Origin: Malaya genurostris
Taxonomy: Eukaryota; Arthropoda; Insecta; Diptera; Culicidae
Assembly: GCF_030247185.1 (NCBI RefSeq)
Contig: NC_080570.1
Span: forward strand, 74,854,132-74,918,131
Length of the DNA: 64,000 nucleotides
Direction of reading: 5' to 3'
This document shows positions 37,567-49,858 of the stretch, in pieces. The stretch's first letter is position 1; every line of letters begins with the position of its first letter. The position numbers and the translations under genes were made by a program. The notes beneath the pieces are model-generated. The model worked only from the letters and a program-made list of their open reading frames with translations. It ran no database searches and was not told the DNA's origin.

Positions 37567-38895
37567 ACAAACACTGTGTCAGATGGGTTGCAGACGGACG
37601 TTATCTATACAGTTCTCTCTTCTGCTTTCGATAAAATCAATAATAACATCACAATTGCAAAATTAAATCGACTCGGCTTTGGTGCAAATGTCATTCAATG
37701 TATACAATCATATCTCAGCATTCGACGTCTTACTATCAAAATTGATGATTGTGTTTCCGAAGAATTTGTTGCAACGTCCGGAATTCCACAGCGGAGAAAT
37801 TCCACAGCGGAGTCATTTTGCCTCTTTGATTTTTTTACTATACCTCAATGATGTTAATCTTTGTCTGGATGGACCACGAGTTTCTTTCGCTGATGACCTC
37901 AAGATCTATCATACCATCCGCAGCTCAGAAGATGCGACATTCCTTCAACGGCAATTAGAAATCTTGTCGAATTTGTGCAAAGCCAATCATATGAAAATGA
38001 ATCCCGAAAAGTACTCAATCATTACGTTCACAAGGAAAAAGTTACCGTTCAAATTCGAATATTATCTTGAAGGATTTATTATTAGTAGATCGACATGCGT
38101 CAAAGATCTTGGTGTCTTTCTCGATGAGCAGTTATCGTTCAAACAGCACATTAACTACATTGTTGCGAAAGCATCTCGCTGTTTGGGATTCATATTTAGA
38201 ATGGCTAAGCATTTTGATTTTTTTGCCTGAAGACTCTATACTATACACTCGTTCGTTCTACTTTGGAATATTGCTCAGTAGTCTGGAACCCTCTTTACCT
38301 CAATGGAGCTCATAGATTAGAATCTATACAACGTAGATTCGTACGTTTTGTTCTTCGACGATTACCTTGGAATAATCCACATCAACTGTTTAATCTGGTT
38401 TGATGTGCGGGGGAAGTGACTGTTGTAGAGTAGCCATTCCCGTTTTTGATCATTTTAAATGTTTCAATCCACTTGACGAAAAATATTTGTGGTCGTTTTT
38501 GCCCTGAAGATGAAGGGGTATTCCTTCGAAACGTCGGCTTTTAACGCAAAATAAATATTTTTTAAAGCAACACTTGACCAAAAAGCCATCTTTCAATAAA
38601 GATATTTTGAATGATAGGATTGACTGTCCCGCTTTGCTCCATGAAGTTAATATCAATGCTCGTCCCCGTGCTCTCCGTAACAACGCCTATCTTCGACTAC
38701 CTCTACGTCGCATCAACTATGGAATAAACGGTCCCGTTATAGGCTTGCAAAGATCGTTCAATCGTGTATCATCTGGATTTGACTTCCACCTTCCACGCAA
38801 AACAATTCAAGCTACATTTTTACTTAGTATTAGAAATTATCATTAGGACTACAATATGTCTGTTGATTTTACAATAATAATAATACAATAATAAT
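37567..38895 (+). pseudogene. LINE ORF2 relic nested in an opposite-strand LINE
   Basis: Frames read DGLQTDVIYTVLSSAFDKIN (RT motif A), an IDDCVSEEFVATSGIPQ block, LYLNDVNLCLDG and SFADDLKIYHTIRSS, then CVKDLGVFLDEQLSFKQH and SRCLGFIFRMAKHF, a LEYCSVVWNPLY block and a C-terminal end DCPALLHEVNINARPR to a stop near 38846. A tail of AATAATAATACAATAAT follows. There are several frameshifts and stops, so it is non-functional; the ORF starts within the RT (5'-truncated). It is related to, but distinct from, the 47.7-kb LINE (same KDLGV and GFIFRM blocks). The segment 38402-38575 is foreign to the LINE and contains CCTGAAGATG and CGAAACGTCGG. Confidence 0.85.
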
Positions 38896-39500
38896 TTAAA
38901 AAAGAAACTACGGATAATGCCTTTATTAGCAATGCCCCTGATACCATAGCAATCGAGTTTGTTAAAATGTATACTATGATCTAATGTGTCAAAAACTTTT
39001 TTAGGGTCTAAAATTAATGCACCAACTATATTTTTACTATCAATTTCGCTTAAAATTTCGTCAACTAATTCACTTATAGCGGTATGTGTGCTAGAGCCTT
39101 GTCTGAAGCCATATTGGAATTCGATAAGTCAAGAGACTAGAAGTTTTTCAAATATTTTGTTAAATACGGATAATGTAGATATAAGACGATAATTTTTACA
39201 ATCACAACGATCACCAGATTTGAACACCTGAATGACTTTAGCCATTTTGAGGCAGTCATGGTAATAACCGGTCTGAATAATTACGTTGTAGCACTGAGAG
39301 AGTATTTTAGCGAATGCAATGAATTAAGTTTTAGTACACTGGCAGAGACATTATCAGGGTCGTTGCTCTTCTTATTATCCAAACCATGTATTAACAGTAT
39401 CACTTCATTTATAGAAGAAGGACGTAGAAAAATAGATTCACAAACACGACGAACATTACTTATAGGACGAAAAGATGAGTTCACAGGAATAGCTTAGTTA
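38885..39500 (-). pseudogene. LINE RT fragment (5' part of the split element)
   Basis: Minus-strand frames: VILLIHGLDNKKSNDPDNVS, then YGFRQGSSTHTAISELVD and IVGALILDPKKVFDTLDHSI (motif A with Asp), then LDCYGIRGIANK. The missing middle of about 45 residues, and the continuation at 37236-37566, place the plus-strand LINE inside this element. Confidence 0.75.
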
Positions 39501-39699
39501 ATTCGTTTCCAGTCATGTTTGACCGAATAGCTTCATTTGCGTTCAAACTATATGAGAGGAGGAATTAGGATTTTACTATGGTGAAGCAACGAAGAATTAT
39601 TATCGTTACCCGCTAGGAAGTCACACTGGTCGGTGAAATAGATCTGTGACTCGAGAGATCTGATATCATGTGTAGTAGACATGATCGAGAGAGCAATTT

Positions 39700-39778
39700 T
39701 TTAAACTCAAACTCGACCCGTACTCGACAAACATATTTTTTCTACAAGTACAAATACCCGAAGCCCGACCATCTCTAA
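39700..39778. repeat. hAT-like MITE terminus
   Basis: Ends in CCCGAAGCCCGACCATCTCTA, with CCCGTACTCGAC upstream. Reversed it reads TAGAGATGGTCGGG, a terminus I recall from insect hAT MITEs. No second end was found. Confidence 0.45.
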
Positions 39779-39880
39779 TGTGTAGTGCAAACCCATCATT
39801 AACATAGAAAGGAAGGGTACCGGTCATGAGGCGACTAGGGTTTAGATCATTTGTTCGAGGTACGCTTTTCAACTCAGTCT

Positions 39881-40049
39881 GTTGTGGTGGCGGAAATGGT
39901 AAACGCATATGCACGGATTGCATAAAAACGCAGGTTCGAGTCCTGTCTCTGTGCGTATCATTTTTCAAAAAGTCATCTTTTCTGTGGGCTTCTCATTTGA
40001 CTTCTTCAATATATGTTTCCACTTAGTCATTAAAAAAACAAAAAACTGT
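39881..40049 (+). mobile_element. tRNA-derived SINE, copy B
   Basis: A box TGGCGGAAATGG (39888-39899) and B box GGTTCGAGTCC (39933-39943) have the tRNA spacing of 45. The D arm pairs mostly, the anticodon stem TATGC/GCATA and the T stem GCAGG/CCTGT pair, but the acceptor arms do not. The body (ATCTTTTCTGT, CTTCAATATATGTTTCCACT, TAGTCATT and an A-rich end) matches copy A at 5806-5974 on the other strand. Confidence 0.7.
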
Positions 40050-41640
40050 GAAAATTTTGTTACAAAAGCAACTCTGCATTTTGTGCGCCGTTCACTCTAC
40101 ACACGTGGCAAATTTTTCATAATGATTTTGTTGTTTCTTCGCATTTGAAGAAAACATCGTTAAGATAGTTAAACCTTCAGAAGTGATAAGTAATCGGTTC
40201 TTTGAAAGATCTGTATATTCACGAAAAAGAAATAATAAAGATATTCTATCTTTGATCAATAGAGGGATTTTAAGTGTTCTATATTTGGTAGATTTCAATC
40301 GGTTGTGAACGCTATACCTACATTTACTGAATTTACATTAATTGGAAATCAAATCCAAGTTGTCATCCTTCAGCATCATCGACAACATAAATGGTTATTT
40401 TAGAAAAAAAAATCCTGCAAATCATTGTTTCTATTATGTGTGATTCATTATTCTTGTGTTATAATTTTGCATGTCGGGATTAATAAAAATACGATCATAC
40501 GATAAGACTATGAAGCGTAACTTTCATCAAGTTGCTGTAACGCAGAAACCGTTAGTTGTACAGAAATTGTGTCACCCAATAACTCATACACCGAAAAAAG
40601 AAGGCCTGTTGCAGCTAAAATCATTTAAAGAAAAAAGCAAAAATTGCCTTTCCAACCCTTCGAAATGATTTTACAGTTCAAATATACAAAAAAAATGTTC
40701 ATAGTAACCTTGACTTAGCCGTTCTCGATATATTGGGACAAGCAATTTTCAAGAACCTTCAATCTTCAGTATGTTTTTTCAAAAGTGTTCATTTGATGTC
40801 CTATAACTTTGGAATCATTTTGTAAAAATAAATAGTTTCTGAATTGAATGATTTGATTAAAGTGCATATAAATGCACACAAGTTAGTCTCGAGTCGAATT
40901 GGATTCTTCATTCATGCAAAACAAATGCGTTGCTATACTGTAAAGTTTTATCGAGAACTCTACATCTCTAACTACGGTGCCGGAAATCAAACCGGATAAA
41001 GTTTGATTGCAGCTTATTGGGCCATAACAACTTTCTTCAGTTTTAGTAAATCTACCCAGCCATATCATTTAAAATCAAAGCATTTTTTGCATGTGTTCGA
41101 CTATGAACTTGACGAACTCTATCGGATATGGCATCTACAAACAGCAGTTCGGACTTCAATTTTTAAAATCGATTTTTGCAGCGATTGCGAAGGAAAAACA
41201 AAAATGAATGAAATTGTCAATTGTATGAGCGTTGCAACTCGAACTATCACGAATTTTTTTTATTTCACTGTTAGCCATTTTTGGCGGGTCTGAAATACAA
41301 TGTACTTAACGAATTTTTATCTGAATGTCACGTACACAATCTACCACCGCAAAAGCGACGTGTTTCTCGGCAATCCTCAAACAACTGGACAATTATTTTC
41401 CGACCCAAAAAAAAATCCATCTTTATTCGTTTGTATTAATTTTTTCTTTTCATTGTCTGTTTCGTTTTTCCAGATTTGCCAGCTAACGTCCCGTTGATCT
41501 CGTTTATGAGCTGTGTACGAGAGAGATAAACAAAACAAATAAAAATAACACACCAAATAACTCTCATTGCGCTGTGGAAACCGCAATGGATGTCGGCTGA
41601 AGGAGATATGAAATTCGGCATTTGCAACGTAGGACGAATT
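40050..41640. other. Intergenic DNA
   Basis: No gene supported. Frames are short and lack recognisable domains. Confidence 0.3.
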
Positions 41641-41740
41641 AACGAGATGGATTATGTTCCGCAAGCGTGGGCCACAACGTCATATTCATTCGCGGGCTTA
41701 TTTTCCATCGTGTCTCTTGAAACCATTTTGAAATAACGCC

Positions 41741-41944
41741 AGCAGCAGCAGCAGTAGTAGCACCATAGCAGCAGCAACAACAACAACACAACCGGGGTTT
41801 GCATGACATTTCACTAATTAATCTTTATCCGCTACGGAACGGTAGTATTTCACGAACAGAATAATCGATGGGGAGTTAACTTTAGAGAGTATTTGTTAAC
41901 AATGTCACGTTCCAGAAGGAACGACGGTGGTTGTCATCAGACTG
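41741..41944 (+). promoter_or_regulatory. Possible 5' exon with a strong donor
   Basis: The region includes (CAG)n and (CAA)n patches (41742-41790), typical of mosquito 5' leader exons, and ends with ACTG followed by GTGAGTTAAT, a near-consensus 5' splice site (41945). A short ATG frame of 14 codons starts at 41902. A link to the secreted-protein gene at 54.6 kb, in the same orientation, is possible but unproven. Confidence 0.25.
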
Positions 41945-41956
41945 GTGAGTTAATGG

Positions 41957-42470
41957 CATTATAGTGTGATGTCGTTAATGAAGGCTTGTTTGTACGTAGT
42001 TCTCATATTAAAATTGGATTATTTAATACATGATATTGATTAGAGATGTGGACAAGCACGATACCCACCAAAATTATTCTGTGATACTCAGAGCATGGTT
42101 GTGATAACAATATAAGCAGATTAAAATATCCACATATGAGGGTGTAAATAAAAATTAAGTTCAAATCCGTTCCATCTATTGATGTAATGAAGCTTCACTC
42201 ATATATTCGTATAATTAAAAGGTTTTATATAATGAATCATAGTGCGATTCTTGTAATAGAACTAGATGCAAAATGATTACTAATATATCGGATAAAAGTC
42301 CATTAACGCAATGACGATTAGCAATTTCGAGAATAATAAAATATTTTCATATATCAGTTCGGAATTCCACATTCTGTTATTTCAAAACCAGAAAAATATG
42401 TGGCATTCAATAGGTTATTATTTCTTTTCATTCGATTCTAATTTTGAGAAAATAGACAAATTGATGTGAT
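41957..42470. other. Intergenic DNA
   Basis: AT-rich, nothing recognised. Confidence 0.3.
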
Positions 42471-42474
42471 TTCA

Positions 42475-42790
42475 ATTCCGGAGCACCAACTGATATTGAA
42501 ATTTATTTTAAGCATCTGACATCCGGTTCCGGGATTGCTGGATGATGGGTGTTTCCAAGGTGTTTTGTCAAAGTGGTAGGTGACATTGGCAAAATAGGCA
42601 AGAATATTTCAAATTTTCAGTTCCAAAAGTTCAAATAAAAGGTCTAAAAGTCCTTTCCTGTTTCAGAGTGGTACAAACAAATAGGTGATACCGTAGAATT
42701 GGAATTAAATCCGCAAAACAAATTTCGTCTAGGTCGTTTCTCTGCTCCCAATTCCGGAAGCACCTCAAGTAGAAATTATGTCGCTTGCAT
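42475..42790 (+). repeat. Dispersed 'CCGGAA' family repeat, eroded
   Basis: Words AATTCCGGAGCACC, CATCTGACATCCGGTTCCGG and AATTCCGGAAGCACC belong to the family listed at 22601. Confidence 0.5.
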
Positions 42791-42796
42791 ATGAAG

Positions 42797-43667
<871 letters not shown>

Positions 43668-43961
43668 AATGAGAAATGCATCTACACCCCTAGGTGGATT
43701 AAAAAAGTTTTTTGGTATGACTTTGAAATAGCATAATCATGGTCGCGGTCTAATACCTTGTATTCGTAACTTGTACGCACTGTTGAATGATGTTAGATCT
43801 AACACTAACACCCTATTTATCTAACACCCTATTCGCGAATGGAGATTATGCCTGACGCTAACATACAGTGGAATTTTTCTTGAATAGATCGGTTGTTTGA
43901 GGCAATTATTTGTATTCTCTTCGTGTTCACAGAGGAATATAGCTTCAAACCGCTTTGCGTA

Positions 43962-44895
43962 AGGACTGTCCCAGTATGGACGCAACCAAAAACCGCTACA
44001 ATTTCGCAATGGTTGAGAATCTGTCAATTTTTATGGCTGCGTCCTGTTGTTTACACTCTTCTCTAACCACTTGTGCAGTTGTTTAATCGTTTTCATTAGT
44101 TTGTTTCGAAACGCGTGGACTTTCAGCAGAACAACGTCGAAAAATTGTGTATAAATGGTGCACAGAACGCGGACTGTCACTGAGAAAAATAGCAAAAATG
44201 GAAGTAGTAAGTGAAAAAGCCGTGCGAAATGCAACCAGGAAAGGAAGTTCGGTGAGGATAACACCTTTGAAGATAAACCGAAAACGGGTCGAAAAAAGGT
44301 CCTGTTAACCCTCAGTTGGATAAACGTATACTGAAGGCGTTCGAGCAAAAGAAGGAGGTTTCAGTTCGGGATGTGGCCAAAAAAGTGGGCACTTCGAAGT
44401 CAAATGTTCTTCGTGCTAAAGAACGTTTGAATCTTCGAACCTATAAGAAGCAGAAACAACCAAAACGTAGTTCGAAACAAGAAGCATCGATCAAGCCGAG
44501 GGTTCGAAAGCTGTACAATACGATTCTTGCTGGAAATTTGAACTGCATAATCATGGAGGACGGAACCTACGTGAAAATCGATTACAAATCCTTGCCGGGA
44601 CCACAATATTATACGGTGCGAGAAGGGCAAGTGTTAAACCAGTCCGAGACATCGATTTAAGTCGAAAAAGATTGGAAAAAAGTGTCAAAACTTGCCGCCA
44701 AGAAGTCTGTACGGAATGTAATGAGAAACGTTCGCAAGAAGGTGCGCCAGCTAGTCTACAATGGCTAAGTAGCAAATGTTGAGGATAATATTCTGTTGTT
44801 GTATTATCAGTATATCGAATAAAATTTGAATATCTAACACTTGTGAATTATTTACAGCGAAATCAAAGTGCGTCCATACTTTCTGGGACAGTCTT
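43962..44895 (+). pseudogene. ITmD37E-type (DD37E) transposon, copy 2, defective
   Basis: Termini AGGACTGTCCCAG and CTGGGACAGTCTT are flanked by TA (43960-43961 and 44896-44897). Frames give the HTH region in several frames, then MDKRILKAFEQKKEVSVRD, VGTSKSNVLRAKERLNLRTY, KPRVRKLYNTILAGNLNCII and MEDGTYVKIDY. The last has the first catalytic Asp, with the usual E following it changed to G. After a stop the frame jumps to EKDWKKVSKLAAKKSVRNVM, the C-terminus. The DDE core with the second Asp and the Glu is deleted. The break lies at the direct repeat TCGAAAAA, which in copy 1 occurs at both edges of the segment missing here. Confidence 0.9.
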
Positions 44896-44897
44896 TA

Positions 44898-47160
44898 TGT
44901 AGCATTTTGGAATCATGATCACTTTTCGATCTCTCGAAGAAAAATTTACATTTGCGTCGTAGTTCTTCGTTGGTACGATCATGGCGCGTGAGAGAGGTTA
45001 TTGTATGTTATTGATGGCGAACATTCGATCAATAAAGATAATAATTTCTAGTGGGATCGAAATTATTTCAGCCGAATAATCTATTTTAAGCTGTTCCAAG
45101 TTTGTCAGATTAACTTGTCTGATTAACTTGACCTGAATTATTTCGTGTACATATCTGCCTAGAAAACTTATGGAAAAATGTGTTTCATGTGAATCAGGTG
45201 GCACAGCGGCCTTCGGTGGCCCGTCGTCGAAAGTGGCGGTCTCTCGCATACAAACCTGTAACCCACTCGTTTTCACGGTCTACTCAAAGCTAGTTGCTTT
45301 GTCTTTGTTAAGTTGAAACCCCCGTTGCGGTGAAACCGCATTATTTTAATTGAGAATTTAATATCATTACAAGGTCCGTTGTTCAGTCTACCCGAAGCTA
45401 GGTGTATTGCCTTAGGAACGAGTGCTATCGAGATTCGCAAAACGGAAAGGCACCAAAATGATGTGACGAAGTATAAAGTATATTTTTTGTTGTTACCAGT
45501 TACCAAAGTAATAAGTGCCCATTTAAAAAAACACTAAACAAGGTGTAAGATCGAAAATCGAAACAGAATGCTATCTATATTTTTTTTATATCGTTTATCG
45601 GCTTTAACCTCTATCCATATAATATTTAGATTGCTATCTATATCTATTTTTTAATTTTGCTTTTTTTATACGAACAAAACTACTTTTACAACAACATTAG
45701 TTAGGCGAATGGATTTTATCAATCAGATGGGGAGTTTTTCATTGATATGTGTGATATTTGTTTCTTGATGGCATATGATTTCAATTTGCGATAAATTGAA
45801 TTTTATTGTTTGATTTGTTTGATCACTTTCCTACTTATATTTCGAAACGTTTCAGCATCTCCGAAGTTGCTTACATCATTGAATGTGACGTGTCGTCATG
45901 GTTATTGTTACTTGTCGAGAAATGTCAAGAATTGCTACGTAATTAGATTTGCCATGGCAGCGCGACAAGCACAGTAAAACAATTTCGGTAATGGATTACT
46001 CGTGAACTCTTTGATGGCAGATAAATTTCGGGCTTTGGGTGCGGTATTAAGGAAAGGATTTTTGTTTCTTTCTTGACTTGAGTAGTGTGCAATGATTATT
46101 TTGGCCAAGTTATCAGAGCCCATTCATGGGTTGTCAATGGAATGGAAATAAGGAAATAAAACGATTCGAAACAGTTTTGAAATGGGTTTGCAACCATCGT
46201 GTTTTTTTTTGCTATTCGCCAACCAAATACAAATGAGAATGGCAATGGCAATGACGTCTCAGTAATGATACGCTGCTAGTCTGCTTGGCAAAATTTGAGA
46301 CTGTGTCTTTTTCCTGATAATCTTCTTTGTTTGGTGTTCCAGTGGAGAATTTTTTTCGTTATGGGACATTAGAAGATGAAAAAAGTGTAATTTACCAAAG
46401 GAAGATCCCTTAATGCAAAAACGCCGGGTGGAAATAAAACTTCTTCCTTAGATATTCGGTAATTTAATTATTTTCGTGTTCTTTTGAAATTTCGTTTAGG
46501 ATAATATTTACGCTAAGCAGATGATTGTTTCTTTTAGATACCAAGGATTATTCAAATTCTCTGGTTGCTCCAGCGACCGAGTTTTCATTGACCAGCTTTG
46601 ATCTTAATTTTCTAATTTTGTCTTTATATTTAGATCAGCTTAGTGCAGGATCAGCGAATTTTCGTAGTTCAACAGTGAAGCACGGTAAAGAAAATAAATT
46701 TGATGTTCGTAGATGATGATGAATATTTCAATTATATCAAAAAAAATATGAAAACATGGAACTGTAAATAGCTAAACGTCTCAGAAAAATTGGTTTACTG
46801 AATAAGTTTTGTAATTGAAACATTGCAAAGCTGTCCAGGTCTAAAATTTATGTATTGAAGTACAAGGTAAATATTTCCATTGCTGGTAATTAGAGATGAA
46901 GGTAACTATTTTCGAAAAACGATTAAAAATTTTTTGATGTGCAGTGAGCTGCGATTACAGATCTATTTCGGTAAAATGATGCACTACCGATTAGTTTAGT
47001 AATGGAGATAGAACCAGATAATTTGTGTTAAATTTTGTGAACCCTTTGGTAGTTTTTGTACGACCTTATCGGTATTTTATATTACCGAACACCTTAGGAT
47101 TTGTCAAGTGTGTGCGGTCCTGTAAATTGTACTAATGGTTATAAACAAAAATACTTTCAA
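44898..47160. other. Intergenic DNA
   Basis: No gene, RNA or transposon recognised in about 2.2 kb. Frames are short. Confidence 0.35.
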
Positions 47161-47279
47161 AAATAATAGTCTCGAATTATTTCTTCTCAACATAGAGTCG
47201 GATTTCTACTCTTTAAAAATCACGTGAAATTTGATGGAATTTCATCTATATTACTTTCCAACTCTCATTTGGATCGAAA

Positions 47280-47450
47280 TCTAGTACACTCAAACCTCCG
47301 TTTACATAAAAATAAGTTACCGAAAATATCCATTTTGTTACTGATTTCTAGAATTATCGATGAATCGAAAGTCGCCATCTTGGATTTTAAATGCTTTAAA
47401 CCATCGTTTTATGATATCAAACCAATTCTGAAAATGCACATATTGTAATT
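47280..47450. repeat. Diverged copy of the 0.6-0.95 kb repeat
   Basis: Carries CACTCAAACCTCCGTTTAC, GAAAGTCGCCATCTTGGATT, AACCATCGTTTTATGAT and AATGCACATATTGTA, which match 770-1050. Confidence 0.6.
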
Positions 47451-47689
47451 GGTTATTATTGTATCTTTTAGTATCTTTTAGTTTAGGTTATTGTGTATCT
47501 TTTAATACCAACAGATAATACAAAATCCTAATGATACACTTCTACTTTAAACTAATACGAGCTGTACTTTACATACAAACATTAACTATATTACACTTAA
47601 GCAAAATTAAATTACATACGAAGGTTCTGAAATACATTCAATAATAGGTCAAGTTTTAAAAAAGCAATAAATAAACGTTTGAGAGTGAC

Positions 47690-49858
47690 ACGAGATAGAT
47701 TAAAATATTATTGTTTAACACCGATTGAATATGCGAGTCATACTAGACAGGGGTTCATTTTTCGCGTAATTTGTTCTAGAAAACTGGATGACGAGGAAAG
47801 AGTTGCTCCGGAGAGTTCTGTGTCGGATGTTTATATCCATTTGTCCGAGAAGATCAGGACAGTATATATGACCAAGTATCAAATCGGAAATGAACATTGC
47901 TTTACAAACGTTGCGTCGATCTCTAAGTAGCTCAAGTCCAATTAGGTTACATCTGTGTTCATATATAGGAAGATTATAAGGGTCTCTCCTAGGCAGCTGA
48001 CGTAGAGCAAATCGGACTAATTTATGCTGCACAGCTTCGATGCGTTGTACTCCATTACGGTAATAAGGTGACCAGACTACTGCCGAGAACTCTAGTATAG
48101 AGCGAACCAGGGCAATATATAATGCTTCTAAGCAGTGGATGTTTTTGAACGACTTCGTCATTCGGAAGATAAAACCGAGTTGCTTGGATACCTTTGAGAC
48201 TATGTACGATATGTGCTCACAAAAAGTTAATTTGCTAACAAGTATGACACCAAGATCTTTGATGCAGCTTACTCTAAGTAGCTCAACACCGAGAGGCGAA
48301 TAGTTGAACATTATTGGATTCCGTTTACGATTAAAGCTTGTTATGGAACACTCAACACTATCAAGTTGTTTCTGAAGGAACTTAGCATCGTTTTGGCAGC
48401 ACTCGTTGAAGCAGTGTTGGTGATTGCCGAAAATTTGACAGAAGCTGCTATATTGCTATCTATATTGTATACAACATTTTCAATCCGGTAGAAGATGCTA
48501 CAAGAATTCGAGTCTCTCAATGCTTGAACCGTGAGAGAATTTTGCTACATTTCATCGCTCCACTTCATACTCTGAGTAGTTCAAGCCCTTATAAAAAATT
48601 ACAATCTGATAATGATCGTTGCTGTGTGGAATTTCCCAGGAGAGAATCGCAAGTTGACAATTATCGCAGAAAATCGAATCTATGATTCAACTTGATGATT
48701 CTCATTCTAGGTTGCAATATTTCAAAACCCCATTTTCATAGACATAACTTATGCAAAGGTTATATGCACATAGTTAGAATAAGCGGCAATAGTAAAATGA
48801 TTCTATCGCAATTAATAACTGCCTGTATAGAATCGGAACGCGAAACGAAAATAAGAATAAGTTTGTTGCTTCAAAGAGGATCCCTAAAGCAGCGTGCTAA
48901 CCTTTGATTCTCAGAAATGTCATCGAGAGAAATTCGCTCTCGCACTGGTGTCTATTCTATGTTAAATGAGCCATGCCGGGTTTTTGTTGTTGCGATGATA
49001 TCCGTCTCTCTTTGATGGCACTGACTCAATCGTGTGAAGAGTTGCCAGTGAGCGTTCTTTGATACGATAAAAGCCATCCTTGCGTTGAAGAATAATTTGA
49101 AGTCGTCTGCGTATGAGAGCTTAGAGCACTTCAACGAGAGATTGACGTCATTAATATAAATTAAAAACAGAAGAGGTCCTAGGTGACTTCCTTGTGATAC
49201 TCCAGATGTAATAGCAAAGGATTGAGAAGTGATGTCTTCGATTTTTACCGACATTTCGCGGCCAATAAGGTACGACTTTATCCAGTCAAGGAACCTTCCC
49301 TGGAAACCGATACGCTCAAGTTTTGCTAGTGCAATGTCATGATTAATCTTGTCAAATGCAGCTGATAAATCAGTATAAATAGCATCTATTTGATGACCTT
49401 TTTCCATATTACTGATGATAAATGATGTATAACGTACTAAATTTGTATTCGTTGAGCGCCTAGGAACAAATCCATGTTGATCGGCAGAGATGTAATGTGA
49501 GCTGCAGCGAAAGTTCATGACGATCAACTCAAACAACTTGGAAGCAGCACTCAATGACAATACCACGATAGTTCGAGATGATATGCTTGTCGCCTTTCTT
49601 GTGCACAGGAAATAATATTGACTTTTTCCAAATGTTAGGAAATTCGCCAGAAGACAGCGAACAATTGAACACATAGGCTAGTATTCGAAGAGTATTTGAG
49701 ATTTTACACGCTTCAATAACACCGTTAAATGAAACACTGGCTGGAAAACCCACCGATGAATAGTAAGGTACGTTATTAACAGCGTTTTGGATTGCTTCGT
49801 AGTCAAGGTTATCGTTACTGAATACACTGCCAAAGTGTTCACGGAAAAGGTTACAAAT
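47690..49858 (-). pseudogene. CR1/Jockey-group LINE ORF2, split by a hAT MITE
   Basis: On the minus strand from 49858: a linker (NTLRILAYVFNCSLSSGEFP, NIWKKSILFPVHKKGDKHII), a frameshift, then RT blocks YISADQHGFVPRRSTNTNLV, IDAIYTDLSAAFDKIN (motif A), ITSGVSQGSHLGPLLFLIYI and SYADDFKLFF (catalytic YADD) at about 49100. Here the frame is broken by the MITE 48412-49082, and it continues at 48411 with CCQNDAKFLQ, CIKDLGVILVSKLTFCEH, LGFIFRMTKSF, LVRSILEFSAVVWSPYYRNG, RRDPYNLPIYEHRCNLIGLE and RHRTLRSNSF to a stop at 47715. The frame on both sides of the MITE is consistent, so the LINE was in good shape when hit. It is 5'-truncated at 49858. It lies next to the RTE element in the same orientation. 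Confidence 0.92.
48412..49082. mobile_element. hAT-type MITE, copy 1 (671 bp)
   Basis: Borders are exact. The flanks CGTTGAAG at 48404-48411 and 49083-49090 are an 8-bp target duplication. The ends CAGTGTTGG and, reversed, CAAGGATGG are imperfect inverted repeats of the hAT type. The sequence is shared over its length with 63233-63881. No transposase frame is visible. It inserted into the RT frame of the LINE at 47690-49858, between the YADD box and the downstream region. Confidence 0.92.

Noticed and set aside
39881..39951. Functional tRNA gene
   Set aside because: Acceptor arms do not pair, the anticodon loop has C at position 33, and the sequence continues into a body shared with 5806-5974, so it is a SINE.
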